DNA from: Codonopsis lanceolata
Lineage: Eukaryota > Streptophyta > Magnoliopsida > Asterales > Campanulaceae
Length of the DNA: 64,000 nucleotides
Direction: 5' to 3'
Assembly (NCBI GenBank): GCA_013146195.2
Contig: CM028378.1
Location: 43,959,099-44,023,098 of the forward strand
The translations under genes were made by a program, and so were the position numbers. The notes under the pieces are model-generated. The model was not told the DNA's origin. It searched no databases and was given only the letters and a program-made list of their open reading frames with translations. Below, piece after piece: positions 48,120 through 60,285 of this stretch (position 1 is the first letter of the stretch; every line of letters begins with the position of its first letter).

Positions 48120-50153
48120 CTAGTACTTTTGCCCGTGCCGATGGCACAGCGCAAGTTTGAAAATTTATCAATAAACCACTAAAAATATTATTTTCTTAAA
48201 AAAATTGACTTTCAAATGGAGCCTCTTTACTCGGAACAAAGGGATTAATTAATAATTTGTATACGAAATTGCGGGTCGAAAAAAACTGGAAGGAGAAAAA
48301 TTAAATTGATTAAGTTAATTACGATAACATTTAAAAAGAAAAAAAACAAATATTTCAAATTACAAAACTTACGATTTTTTTTAATTTTTAAAATTTGTAT
48401 ACGAAAAAAATAAAAAAATAAAAAAACAAATTTTCGCAACCATAAAACTGTAAAACCGTAAATCTATAAATTAAATATTTGTTTAATTAGTAAATCACAC
48501 TCAATAAATAGCGGAAGATGGGAGTTGCAACGACCTTTGCACATCTTAGTAACTTACAAATCAGTAAATTATAAAAATCAGGAAATCATTAAATCAAAGT
48601 AAATCACAAACCAGTAAACAGCGGAAGAAGGGAATTGGTAATTGCAGATGTGAGAGTTGAAGAAAATACTGGCCGTTGGATCATCATAAAACAGTATATC
48701 CTGATCCCTTTTTATCTCAAGTCAATTGTAAGCGACTAAGCGTGCAATACTGAGCTCCCCCCCCCCCACACACACCCACTTGTGGTGGCTAACAGCCGCC
48801 CACTTTCTCCCCTTTTTCAGCCAAAAATGACTTCCTCTTTAGGAAGTTAAATATATCTCTCTCCTATTTGGATAATACCATATCCTAATAGTGTCAATTA
48901 TACATAATTTTCAATGCACTAAGAAGTTTAGTTTTCAATGCTCTAGCATAAAAGTTAGGGAACGAAATATGCAAAACTTGAGGGGCTCATAATGTATAAT
49001 ATCATCCGCTGCGATTAAAAGTTTAAAACCAAAAGAGACGACAACAACAAATCCCTGCCATACATTACAGAAAACAAATACTACAAAAAGTGAATTCTAC
49101 TCCAAATTGTATTAAACCAACATAATTAAACATTAAACACAAATAAGGTACTAACAGAAATTAACTGCTGCAATTCGTGGAGATCAACATTTTACTTATA
49201 TTCCGTGTACATGTGAAAAACATCAATATTCCAATTTACGGTTCTCTCTCGTCAAATTAAAAGAAAAGAAAAACATTGCAAAAACGAAACGCAGACGACT
49301 CACGCTAGCAAACCCCAACATCAAAAGAAAAGTACAAAATTAAGGAAATCAATCATTCAAATTCCAAAAGAATCCTCTCTCATTTACTGGGAGTTCTTCA
49401 AAAGCCTGAGCTGAATTAGCGTCCTTTCTGCAATAAGCAAATAAAAAAGTTTAAAAGCCTATGTAACACATAAATTGGCAGAACTCATTTAACATTAGTA
49501 AACTGAAAAATTAGTTAACCTCATCTTTTCTATGTAATCTCGGTGAGACATAAGCCCATCGCTTTGTTCAATTTCGCTTTCTTCTATCCGGATATGGCTT
49601 TGTTTCCGGCGGCTTGTGATGAACGATTTTCTCATTCTTTTCTTCAACCGAGGCACGTTTCCGGTGGCCGCATTATAAGCTGAAACAAATGGGGGAATTG
49701 AAATTGCCAATTAAACCCCTAAAATTAGCAATTGATGAGGGAAGATGAAGAAAGAGGAATGGATTGAATTGATACCTCTGAGGTTTTGAAGAACGGAATT
49801 GAGATCGAAGTCTTTGTTGTAGGTGAAGGAAGGGTTCTTGTAGAAGCGCGCTAAAGGATTTCGGTGCTTGAGATGTGTTGATGAGAGAGAGTGTATAGAG
49901 AGATGGGTTTGATGTGAGAGAGAAACCGATTTGGTGGAGAGAAAATAAGGAATCGGTTGTAAATAAAACGTGGTTAGACGGTTGAGATAATGAAAGTTAA
50001 TCCTGGTCGTTGATTGTGTTTCGTAAAAACAAATCCTGGCCGGTAAATAGCTTTTTCAAAAGATTTAATCCTGGCCGGTAAATAACTTTGTGAAAACAGA
50101 TCCTGGCCGGTAATTAGCTTTTAATAACCGACCGATCTGTTTTATATAATAGA
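48120..50153 (-). mobile_element. Non-autonomous Helitron with captured gene
   Basis: On the minus strand it begins TCTATTATATAAAACAG and ends CTAG. A GTGCC-ATC-GGCAC hairpin lies 11 bases before the CTAG, and T follows, all as expected for a Helitron 3' end. No Rep/helicase is present. Near its 5' end are three short repeats containing ATCCTGGCCGGTAA. It carries a three-exon gene segment (49349-49890). The base after its 5' end is not the usual A/T target partner, because a 127-bp copy of the left flank lies there. Confidence 0.8.
49349..49890 (-). CDS. Captured three-exon gene segment, unknown small protein
   Basis: Three blocks splice into one open frame. Block ~49776-49875 (RNPLARFYKNPSFTYNKDFD then LNSVLQNLR) has a donor GTATCA. 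Block 49520-49679 (AYNAATGNVPRLKKRMRKSF ... SHRDYIEKMR) lies between TTTCAG and GTTAAC. Block 49349-49427 (KDANSAQAFEELPVNERGFF then WNLND) ends at TGA. Both junctions keep the frame, so the predicted protein is ~108 residues or more, basic in the middle. No in-frame ATG is found upstream, so the start may be lost or lie outside the copied part. I do not recognise the family. Location inside a Helitron suggests capture of a host gene. Expression is unknown. Confidence 0.6.
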
Positions 50154-50279
50154 CAAATATGAATAATAATGTTAGTAAGATCTTAGAGTTCGTTGAAAAT
50201 TTTATATTTAGTAAAATTAGTAATGATTAATGACTAAAAACACATTATTAGTAACTTTTATATGTATAATATTAATATA
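50153..50279. repeat. 127-bp direct repeat right of the Helitron
   Basis: A second copy of 47993-48119. It begins at the Helitron's TC end, and the sequence then continues into the right half of the hAT element. Confidence 0.95.
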
Positions 50280-50562
50280 TTTTTTATATCGGATCAGATC
50301 GGGTTATTAACGGATCGGAACACCTTAATCCATATCCGATTTGTTAAGCTTTCGGATTTTCGGATTCGGAACAAAATCGGGTAATCGGATTTAAAAACTA
50401 AATCCATATCCTAAAAATAACATCGGATTCGGATCGGATTCGGATCAAAATCCGATCCATTGACAGGCTTATTTGTAGGGGTATTGTTGAGATAGTTTCT
50501 ACTAGAGAATAATATATTTATTATTATTATTATTTATTTGTAAATATTAATCAGTGGTTGAA

Positions 50563-52633
50563 AGGATTGAAATCGAGGGATTAACCCTCGGCATGAACAG
50601 GACCCGACCCTCGGCATAAAGAGGGTCCCACCTGCAGGGCCACACGTTGCGAGGACAGGACCACTCACCCCCAAGATAAATCACTCCAGCCTCGGCATCG
50701 CGACCCTCTAAGATAATCGGTGAGCCCACGACCGACTGACACCACGGCCCCGGCCCCGCCACCAAATCGCCTTCATAAATCCTCAACCTCGACGAATAAC
50801 AAAAGCTTTCTTCACAGAAACCACTCGGCCTCGGCCTCAGATCAATCATTCACCCCGACAAACCATTTCCCTAGGCCCGAGAAAACCGCTGCACGCCAAT
50901 ACCAACTCTCTGACACACGCGCAGTTCACTCATTCCTGACGAACGCCCTCAACGCATTTAATAACAGCCGCTTTATGCTCCCCAATAACAAACTGCCACG
51001 TCGCCGTCAACTTCAGGTATAAATATAAGAGCCCTTATTCAGGATAAGGCAGGTAATTTCAACGATATTAGAACTCTCTTATCACAGCGCCCTATCAAAG
51101 AATTATCACGGCTCATTTATTACCAAAACTCTACCGGAAAACTGATTCATACACCGGAGGGTTATAGTCGGGCCAACCCGACACCTTAACGGTGTTTATT
51201 GTTTACATTGTGCAGGTTAACCGCTGGACGAACAAGAAGCTGCCACCTCATCCTCGCTCACACGTGGACGTCAAGACAAGATCACCATTCGCTGGTAGGT
51301 GCGCGAACTTTTGACACTTGTCGCATTTTCTGGCGTATGCCTCGGCATCCTTTCTCAACGTCGGCCAATAGTATCCGTGAAAAATGACCCTATCGGCCAA
51401 AGTTCGAGCCCCTGGATGGCTACCACACACCCCTCCATGTACCTCGGCAAGTAATCCTTGTGTTGTTTCTGGTCGAACACACCTTAAGAGAGGCTTCGTG
51501 AAGGATCGCCTGTATAGTACATCCCCAATCAAGGCATATCTGGCCGACCTTCTTGCCATTGCCCATCCTTGCTCTCCGTCGCTGGGTAGTATCCCCTGGC
51601 CGATGTACTTTTTGATATCATCGATCCAACACTCCGTCGCCTGTTCTAGCATCAATACTTTCTCTTTATCAATGGACGGGGTATCCAGGATTTCGATCCA
51701 TGTTTCTGGGGGAAGCTCGCCGAGTTCACTTGTGGCCATTTTTGAGAGGTAGTCTGCCCTCGTATTTTCCTCCCTTCCTATTTGTTCCAATTCCCAGTAT
51801 TCAAACTGCTCGAGGACACTCACGGCTAGTGCTCGGTATTTGTCGAGGGTTGGATGGTTTACCCCGTATTCCCCCGAAATCTGCTTCACGACGAGCTGGG
51901 AGTCGCTGAAGATCAAGATTTGAGTAGCCCCTATCTCGGCGGCTAGTTCAACGCCGGCTATCAAGGCTTCGTACTCGGCGACGTTGTTCGACGCTGGGAA
52001 ATTCAGTTTCAAGGCCTTACTGATTTCCGTTCCATCTGGTGTAATGAGGAGAATGCCCGCTCCGTTTCCATTTTTGCTGGACGATCCATCTACGAACAAT
52101 GTCCAGGGCTGAGGTGGTCGCGTTTTGCGAGGACACTCTTGCCTGGGCACTTGCTCGCTTGTAGAAGGTCCTTGATCTGGCGCATTGCTTTCTCCTTCTG
52201 CCGAGGTGAAGGAGGCTTCGGCAATGAAATCGGCCAAGATTTGAGCTCTGATGGTTTTTCTTGGGAGGTAAACAATTGCGTACTCCGTCAGCTCAATGGC
52301 CCACTTCATCATTCTTCCAGCAACATCAGGCCTGTGTAATATTCTTCGCAGGGGCAAGTCGGTGTAAACCCCGATTTCATGGGCTTTGAAATACGGCTTC
52401 AGTTTTCTCGCCGTTATCATTAGCGCGAGAATCACCTTCTCGATGTGCATGTACCTCGTTTCAACTTCAGTCAGTGCATGTGATACATAGTAGATGGGTT
52501 TCTGAAGTCCTCCTTCCTCTCGCAACAGCACCGATGATATGCCTGTATCCGTTACCGAGAGATAGACAAAGAGTCTTTCTCCCGGTTTGGGGCAGCTTAG
52601 CAGGGGTAGGCTGCCGAGTTCTTTCCTTATCAT
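50563..52633. mobile_element. Rearranged Tat-type gypsy fragment inside the Copia 5' LTR
   Basis: A GC-rich LTR-like segment (50563-~51240) reads on the plus strand, with TATAAATATAAG near 51018 and a tail ...TTGTGCAGGTTAACC. It is joined to a gypsy pol fragment read on the minus strand (51248-52633). The two parts face opposite ways, so an inversion or deletion must have followed insertion. No target duplication is seen. Confidence 0.62.
51248..52633 (-). pseudogene. Gypsy pol fragment: RNase H, second RNase H, integrase N-terminus
   Basis: An open frame of 461 codons, truncated at both ends. It starts in the RNase H that follows reverse transcriptase (KELGSLPLLSCPKPGERLFV, QKPIYYVSHALTEVETRYMH). 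It then has the additional archaeal-type RNase H of Tat elements (WTLFVDGSSSKNGNGAGILL, SNNVAEYEALIAGVELA). It ends in the integrase zinc finger (HGGVCGSHPGARTLADRVIF, CDKCQKFAHLP). The integrase core is missing. The lack of stops suggests a relatively young fragment. Confidence 0.88.
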
Positions 52634-52831
52634 GTTATATTCCTTGTATAAGATTCTTGTATCCTACTCCAAGTGTAACCCTAATTGTAACTCTCCCTAT
52701 AAATAGGTGATTCAATCAATGGAAATGATATGTCATTATTCCCAAACTTTATTTGTTTCTACATGGTATCAGAGATCTGCTCCTAAACCCTCTTCTTCTT
52801 CCTTTAGCCGCTGCCCTTATCACCTTCAGTC

Positions 52832-53776
52832 ATGGCTAACGGAAATCACTCCCTCGCCATTAAAAACCCTCTTGATCCCACACAAACCTTCAACCTCGTC
52901 AACATCTCTCACCACAACATTACCAAACTCATCTCCACCAATTACCTAGCTTGGAAACTCCAAGTTGAGGCCACCCTCATTGGCTATGACCTCTACAAGT
53001 TTGTAGATGGCTCACACCCATATCCGCCTCCCACTGTCCTCTCTCCAAGGATGCTCAAACATCCAAGGACGTTCCCATACCCAACCCTGGATCCGGCAAG
53101 ACTAACTTCTGTTTGGTGCTCTTGTCGGCTTCCTTTTTGCTCCCTTGGTCCCCTTGATAAAACATGCCGCCACTACCCGTAATATTTGGCAAACCCTTGC
53201 TCACACCTATGCTCGCCCAACTCGCGACCACATCAAGCAGATCAAGGATTATCTCAAGCGAGCATCCAAGGGCCCTTAGTCTATTTTCAACTACATGTAG
53301 TCTGTTAAAGGTCAGGCTGATGAACTCGATGCTCTAGGCAAGCCACTTGACCACGAGGACCTCATTGAGACCATCCTCGGTGGTTTGGATGATGACTACC
53401 GCCACATTGTGGATGTGGTTGAAGGACATGATACCCTCATATCGTTTGATGAGCTTCATGAAAAGCTCATCAATTGCGAGCTGCTCTTGAAACAGTCTCA
53501 TCCCGCGTCCTTCTCGCATCATGTTTCGGCCAATCCTGCTGCCTCGAGGACCAATAGCTCATCTGTTCAACAATCCTCCTAGCAAGTTCGGCATCAGTCC
53601 TCGCAACCTCGGCCGCCTTCCCAGTCCTCGGCTTCAGCTCCTCGCCCACAGCGACCATATCTGGGCAAGTGTCAAGGATGCCGCCAACAGGGTCAATCGG
53701 TTGCTCGCTGCCCCAACTTTCAATTGGTCGCCACCACATCTCTGCCCGCTGCTCCCAACTTAACAAGTGGCTCTAA
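52832..53776 (+). pseudogene. Copia gag, frameshifted
   Basis: ATG at 52832 opens MANGNHSLAIKNPLDPTQTF, then LISTNYLAWKLQVEATLIGY, the usual Copia gag start. It shifts frame near 53090 and resumes as ARPTRDHIKQIKDYLKRASK with stops, then LGGLDDDYRHIVDVVEGHDT (53375-53434). The zinc-knuckle region reads CQGCRQQGQSVARCPNF, in which the usual histidine is glutamine. Confidence 0.78.
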
Positions 53777-56700
53777 GTGGCAACCACGGCAAACACGGGG
53801 ACACCGAGCTGGCTGCTCGACAGTGGTGCTTCTCACCATGTTACTAGCGATCTTGGCAACCTCTCACTCCACTCCACCTACACGGGCATGGACGACATGG
53901 TCATTGGTGACGGTACTGGGTTAACTATTTCCAAAACTGGTTTCTCCTCTCTTCATACATCCTCACACACTTCTTCCCTACACAATGTTCTGTTTGTTCC
54001 TGACATGAAAAAGAACCTTATATCTATATCTCAATTTTGCATCTCCAATAATACCTCTATTAAGTTCTTACCATCTTCTTTTCATGTGAAAGATCTGCTG
54101 ACAGGGAGAATACTGCTGACCGGACAATCTAAGAACGGTGTGTATGAATGGCCGACCACAGCTACCCCTATTCGCCCCTCTGCTTATGTTAGCTCCAAAA
54201 TATCTCACCAGGATTGGCATCATCGTCTTGATCATCCGTCTTGCCCCGTCCAACGACAGATACTATCTAGCCTAGGTTTAGATTTAGACACTACTCGCAA
54301 TCATCTTCTTCATTGTAATGATTGTCTTTCTAATAAAAGTCATAAACTTCCTTTTCATCAAAATACTATTGTGTCTACTCTACCTTTGCAAACTCTTTAT
54401 GTTGATATTTGGACCTCTCCCCTTCCCTCTATTGATGGGTTCAAATATTATGTGATTTTTTTGATCATTTTACTCATTACATCTGGCTTTACCTGCTCAA
54501 ACGCAAGTCTGAGGTCGCCACCATATTTCCCAAGTTTAAAGCCTTGGTCGAAAACTATTTTAAAACAATCATTGTCACTCTTTACTCGGACAATGAAGGC
54601 GAGTACATGGGGCTTGCCCGAGATTCTAGCTTGACCACCTATCTGTCCTCCCATGGCATCTCTCACCTCACCTCGCCCCCTCACACCCAAGAACACAATG
54701 GGTTCTCAGAACGTTGCCATCGCCACATTATCGAAACTGGTTTCTCCCTCCTCTCTCGTGCATCTCTTCCGCTACCTTTCTGGTCGTTTGCCTTCCAAAC
54801 AACGGCCTACCTCATAAATCGGCTACCAATACCAACTATTGCTCACCGGTCTCCCTACCATCAACTTTTTGGCTCTCCGCCCAACTACTCCAAACTTCGT
54901 GCCTTTGGTTGTCTTTGCTACCCTTGGCTCCGCCCTTAGTCCGCTCACAAACTTCGCTGCTCGCTTCACTCCGTGTGTCTTTCTTGGTTACTCGTTCACT
55001 CAGAGTGCTTATCTCTGTTATGATCTAAGCACCACCAAGCTGTACCTTTCGCGTCATGTTTGATTCATCAAGTCTACCTTTCCAATATCCACCCCGACCA
55101 CCCGCCCTGATCGCTCAGATACCTACGCTAGTGTCTCTTGGCTACCTCCTCATGAACTGCTCGACCACTCATACACACAGTCGGCTGCTCGCTCAAGTGC
55201 CTCCCTCGCCAGTTTCTCCTCGCACTAATCAGAATGTGGTTGATCTCAGCTCACCCATACACCAGCCTCAACCACCCTCACCACTACCCGCTACTAGTCC
55301 TTTGGTGGCTGCTCAACCCTCCTCAGCAACCAACTCCATGCCCACTTGCCCCGTGCCCTGTGCCCGCTGACTCTGGTCCTGTACCTGTGCCCGTGTCCAC
55401 TGAACATGTTCCTGTGCCGCCTCTGGAACTTCCTCCATCGTTACTCGCTCTAAGAACAATATCTACAAACCCATCACCAAAATGAGTCTTTCTGTTAAAC
55501 TGGCAGTGAACAGTGAACCAACATGTGTCACTCAGGCTCTAAAAGATGAGAAGTGGCATCATGCCATGTCTGAGGAGTTTGATGCATTAACTCGCAATGG
55601 AACTTGGGATCTGGTTCCTTCAACCGATGCTCACAATATTGTTGGCTATAAGTGGATCTATCGCATCAAAAGACATGCTGATGGCACTATTGATCGCTAC
55701 AAAGCTTGCTTAATGGCCAAAGGATTTTACCAGCGACCAGGGGTTGACTATCACGAGACTTTCAGCCTGGTGGTTAAACCGACCACTGTTCGTCTTGTCC
55801 TCTCACTGGCCATTTTTCAAGGATGGGATCTTCGACAACTGGATGTGAACAATGCCTTTCTTCAAAGCAATCTGTTCGAGGAGGTATTCATGGCTCAACC
55901 ACCTGGTATCACAGACAAGGACAAACCTCAACATGTGTGTCGACTTCACAAGGCTATTTATGGTCTCAAGCAGGCTCCTCGAGCATGGTATAATGAGCTG
56001 CGTCAGTTTCTTCTTGCCTCCAACTTCAAAAAACTCGATGGCCGACACATCCCCGTTCATCCTTCGTACTGCGGGAAACATCATCTATCTCCTTGTCTAT
56101 GTGGATGATATCATCATCACTAGCTAAGAACCAGCCCGCAGCTGTTCAGACTTTCAAATCTCTGCTCACTAATACCTTCTCGCTCAAATACCTTGGTGAT
56201 CTTCACTATTTTCTTGGGGTTGAAGTTGTTAAGTGCCCAAGTGGTTTTTTGCTCTCCCAACGCGGGTACATAGCTGATCTCTTTGCTCATACAGGCATGA
56301 CCAATGCTCGCCCAGTAGCTACGCCTCTGGCTACCTCGCCTACCTTGACTCTTCTACGGGCACTGCGATTTCGAGCAATGGTCGGGAATCTTCAATATCT
56401 GTCTCTTACTCGGCCTGATGTTGCATTCGCTGTCAACAAACTCTCTCAGTTCATGCATGGGCCGACCACCGAGCACTGGAATGCGGTCAAGCGAGTTCTT
56501 CGGTATCTCTGTGGCTCTATTAATGTGGGTATCCTCTTTCATTGCCAATCTCCTCTTGCTCTACATGCCTTCACTGATGCTGACTGGGCTGGCAACAAGG
56601 ATGACTACACATCCACCAGTGTCTATATTGTCTATCTTGGAAGCAACCCGATCTCTTGGAACTCCAAGAAACATCACATTGTTGCTCACTCCTCGACTGA

Positions 56701-57013
56701 AGCTGAATACCGGGCAGTGGCTGCCACTGCAGCTGAACCAGTCATTTACTCCTTGACTCAACCAGTCATTTACTGTGACAATGTGGGCGCCACGAGTCTC
56801 TGCTCGAACCCGGTTTTTCATACTCACATGAAGCATGTGGCCCTGGACTTTCATTTCATTCGACAACAAGTTCAAGATGAGCTTATGCGAGTCTGTCATG
56901 TCTCCTCGGCCAATCAGCTAGCCGATGCCTTGACCAAGCCTTTTGCTCGCCAGCGGTTTCATCAATTACTTCACAAGATTGGTCTCTTCTCTCGGACGTC
57001 CATCTTGCGGTGA
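53777..57013 (+). pseudogene. Copia pol, frameshifted
   Basis: In order: protease (SWLLDSGASHHVTSDLGNLS), pre-integrase (DWHHRLDHPSCPVQ, CNDCLSNKSHKLPFH), integrase with YSDNEGEYMG and TQEHNGFSERCHRHI, reverse transcriptase (GYKWIYRIKRHADGTIDRYK, YGLKQAPRAWYNELRQFL, YVDDIIITS) and RNase H (SSTEAEYRAVAATAAEPVIY, MKHVALDFHFIRQQ). Frames break near 54440, 54935, 55060 and 56060. The final frame ends at 57013. Confidence 0.88.
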
Positions 57014-57072
57014 CATATTAGAGAATAATATATTTATTATTATTCTTATTTTTTGTAAATATTAATCAGTGG

Positions 57073-57468
57073 GATGAAAACACTTACCAGCTAAAGAATG
57101 GGATGAACTTTAGCTTTACGAATTACACATACGAATTATATATATATATATATATAAGTGTGTGTGTGTAGAAGAAAAAAGAGAAAAAGGCCACTTGTGT
57201 AGATGATCAATGATAATACGATGGGTATGTGAATGATGGTTTGTGTTGGTATGTGCTGATTTTTGTAAAGAACAAAAATGGAGCCTGAAGTGGTGGGGGT
57301 AAAAAGAGGTGGGTGGTGTGGGGGCTGAAAACTGTTATGCAGAGGCACTGCTCCCATTTTTGTCATCTGAGAAGTAGACAGAGGCGATAATAGCTGGATT
57401 TTGTTTCTTCAGTTACAACCAGGGGCCCCCCAAGGCACCCCCTCCCCCCTCTTTCTTCACCTTGCTTA

Positions 57469-57502
<34 letters not shown>

Positions 57503-57555
57503 ATTATCCCATCTTCACTAGCTAACCTTGTTTCCACACATCCAACCTCTCTCTT

Positions 57556-57586
<31 letters not shown>

Positions 57587-60285
57587 CTATCCCTCTCTTG
57601 GGTAAGGTTCCATTTTGTTTTTTCCTTGAGAAGGTTTGTAGGTACATATTACTTTTCCACATGATTATTGTTTCATGATACAAGTGGGTAGATATTATTC
57701 TAGACAAACATCTCAAGTAAAAAAATGAACTCCCCCTTTGATCACACCAAAGATTAGTGTTGATAGGTGCACGTCTATTGAATATTTGACTTGAGTATAT
57801 ATTGAGCCTGTAATTAGCCAAGAAAATCGACGTGAGCAGTGTTGGAGGTTGTGTTGACTCAAACCCTCGAGGCTCCAGCGTTAGAGTGAGATATATGTAT
57901 GACACTGTCTTGGACCAGTACTGAAGAGTGGTATAATGTTGTTAGGAATAAATGAAATGAAGAGTAAAATGCTTGAGAACAAGAAGAGTTACAGTGTAAA
58001 AGTGGCCAGAGAAATAAATATGGTGTCTTGCCTGGTATGTATATTTCAAAATCGGCCGGCAGTGGCAAGGGCCTTTCCATATCTTTGGTTAGAATAGTGT
58101 CTGCACGGTATGGTACGTACCACATGACATCCTAGCCACTAACCCACTTAGATTTTGTCTCTACTAAGAGCGGTGCCGAGCTCAAGTCCCCAGCTCTCAA
58201 GTCGAGCTAGGATGTATTCATGGTCTCATATTCGCCCTCCACGCCATGCATGTCGGAAGCTAAGGTAGGTCGGACTCGGATCCTTGAAGGTCGACCACCT
58301 TCAGCCTCCAGGTGGGTTCTAGTCTTCTAGAGGTCGAGTCTTGTAATTACTTCTCTTGATGGTGAGGGAGCCCGGGGGTAGGGGTTTATCATAAATTTAT
58401 TTAAGAGGAAGTTGTTTGTTTTGGAGTTCACTTCACCCTTTTTTATTAGTGATATGAATGATCATCTGATTAGTGCCATAAAATTGAGTATCTTCTAGGG
58501 AGTTAGATATTTTTTGTGTAACTCATACTACTCGTCTACTCTTATAATAAAATATATAAATAAGAAATTGGTCCTCAACGTTTCATTTTTTATTTGGTCA
58601 CACCTACCTTCTCAAACTGTAATTCATCTAGTCCATGACATTAACGTTAGAAGTTTTGTCTAATTTTTTTTTCAATATTACTAAATTATCCATTTCATTT
58701 AGATGACTACTAGTGAAAGCCTTTTTCACACCCGGTAAATAATTGATAAAATTCATTAATTTATAATAAAAAAATTAAAAACAAAATTTATAAAGAAACT
58801 CAAATCATTAGGATTTAGATACTTGTACTAATAATTACATGAAGCAAATAAAACTTTTTTTAGTATATAAATATATATAACAATCAATCAAAAAAAAAGG
58901 ACAAACATAAATATTTATATAGCAGTAGTTGAAAAAAAGAAAAATGGAGAGTCAACGACAGGATCAAATTATTAAACAGTAAACACCATCCTAACAGTTT
59001 TCAATCCTTTTATGTTGCCGTGACTCGTTAGGTGTTTGTTTGACTTAGTATTGAATTGAAACATGTTTTCAAGGACATGTCGAGAGCACTATCATGCAAT
59101 TAATGAAGAAGGTCTATAAAGCAAAACCCATTAACCCACTCTCTCTCTCTCTCTGTGTTTCGGTCGCTGTCTCTTGAGCATGAGCGTGAGCGGATCTCAC
59201 GACCACATCTAAAGTCTAAACCAACCATCCTGATCTCCTCCTCGTAGTTGGGCAGTCTGAAAGTGATGGCTGTGGCTAGAGAGAGAGGATGCGGCTATGG
59301 GAGATCTAGTATAGTAATTATCTATGGTGTGGACTGCGGACTGTGGACTGTGGAGTATTCCATACGGGAGGATGTGGGTTTATGATTCTTGTTTTACTCG
59401 CCGATTGATATTCTTGAGATGGTCAAGAGTGGGTAGGTTTTCCAAGGCAAGATGATCACTAAAACAAGTGTGCAAGTTGGAGGTTTCACATGGTAAAAGG
59501 AAGAAAGAATAAGAAACATACAAGCACGTACTGAATACTATTGATTTTAAAAAAAAAAAGAAAAAAAAAAGTGGGCGATTATGGGCACAGGGTGATGACC
59601 ATTATGCTCTAATTTTCCTTTTAAGGCAGTCAATATGATGGCCTTATATGGCAAAAAAGGATCAACCGAAAGCCAAAACCAAAGTATAAAGTAGGCGCTG
59701 GATTTGATCCCTTTCTCTTATACCCGAGCACCCATCCATCCCTCTAAACTAAAACAACCCTTTTTTCTCTCCCTCCCACAATGTTGTTATATACTCCCTC
59801 AATTTCCAAGTTCCTGTCATGTTTTATCTTTTTGAGTCAAACCAAGTATTTTTTAAATGATAATTTGACGTATTATCCCGATTTACACGATAAGCAACCA
59901 TCGCAATTGGTTAGACATCAGTGTGGAATTACGTGCTAAGTAATCTCATGCGAAAATAGGAAGCAAAATCTAAGAAAATAAAGTTGAGGTCCTTAATTGG
60001 CAATTTTTCATACAAAATACATCCTATCTATACAAGTACATATTAATTTGTTTTTCTCTTCTAAACACAAGACACATCGTCATCAAAAGGATAAAACAAG
60101 AATCAAGAACCCCAAAAAAAAAAAAAAATCATAAAATCAGGACTCTCTAACTCTAATTAAAATTAAAAGAAAAACAACTAGTGTTAAAAGTACAAGTCTT
60201 CACATATCGCCCACTCCCATCGATAGAGTGGGGGCTAAAAAATGGGATTATCAAGTAGCTAGTAGTAATCTCTCCCTCCCTCTAA
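57073..60285. other. Gene-free stretch downstream of the MATE gene
   Basis: No supported coding region. It holds microsatellites ((TA)n 57137-57156, CT 57472-57500, ATCT-type 57567-57592), a GC-richer unassigned patch at 58160-58390 and a possible Stowaway-type end (ACTCCCTCAATTTCC) near 59793. The 3' flank of the MATE gene lies at the right edge. Confidence 0.6.

Larger units (their letters stand above)
47749..50471. mobile_element. Non-autonomous hAT transposon containing a Helitron
   Basis: The ends are inverted repeats, TAGGCCTGTCAATGGATCGG on the left and TAAGCCTGTCAATGGATCGG when the right end is reversed (22 of 23 bases match over the full stretch). They are flanked by an 8-bp target duplication TTTGCAGG / TTTGTAGG (47741-47748 and 50472-50479). 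Subterminal CGGATCGGATT repeats occur at both ends. Without the Helitron and the flanking duplication the element would be only ~560 bases, with no transposase. Confidence 0.85.
50503..57072 (+). mobile_element. Ale/Retrofit-like Ty1-copia element with split 5' LTR
   Basis: The 5' LTR starts TAGAGAATAATATATT at 50503. It is interrupted after AATATTAATCAGTGG (50562), resumes near 52634 (TATTCCTTGTATAAGATTC) and ends before the primer-binding site TGGTATCAGAG at 52764. Gag starts at 52832 and pol ends at 57013. The 3' LTR begins at 57016 with the same start but stops at 57072 after the same CAGTGG. Frameshifts in gag and pol make the element inactive. Confidence 0.83.

Noticed and set aside
50720..51022. 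100-codon plus-strand frame
   Set aside because: It lies within the gypsy LTR-like segment upstream of its TATA box. It is likely chance in GC-rich DNA.
57859..58125. 88-codon minus-strand frame
   Set aside because: It has no motif, no supporting splice structure and ordinary intergenic composition.
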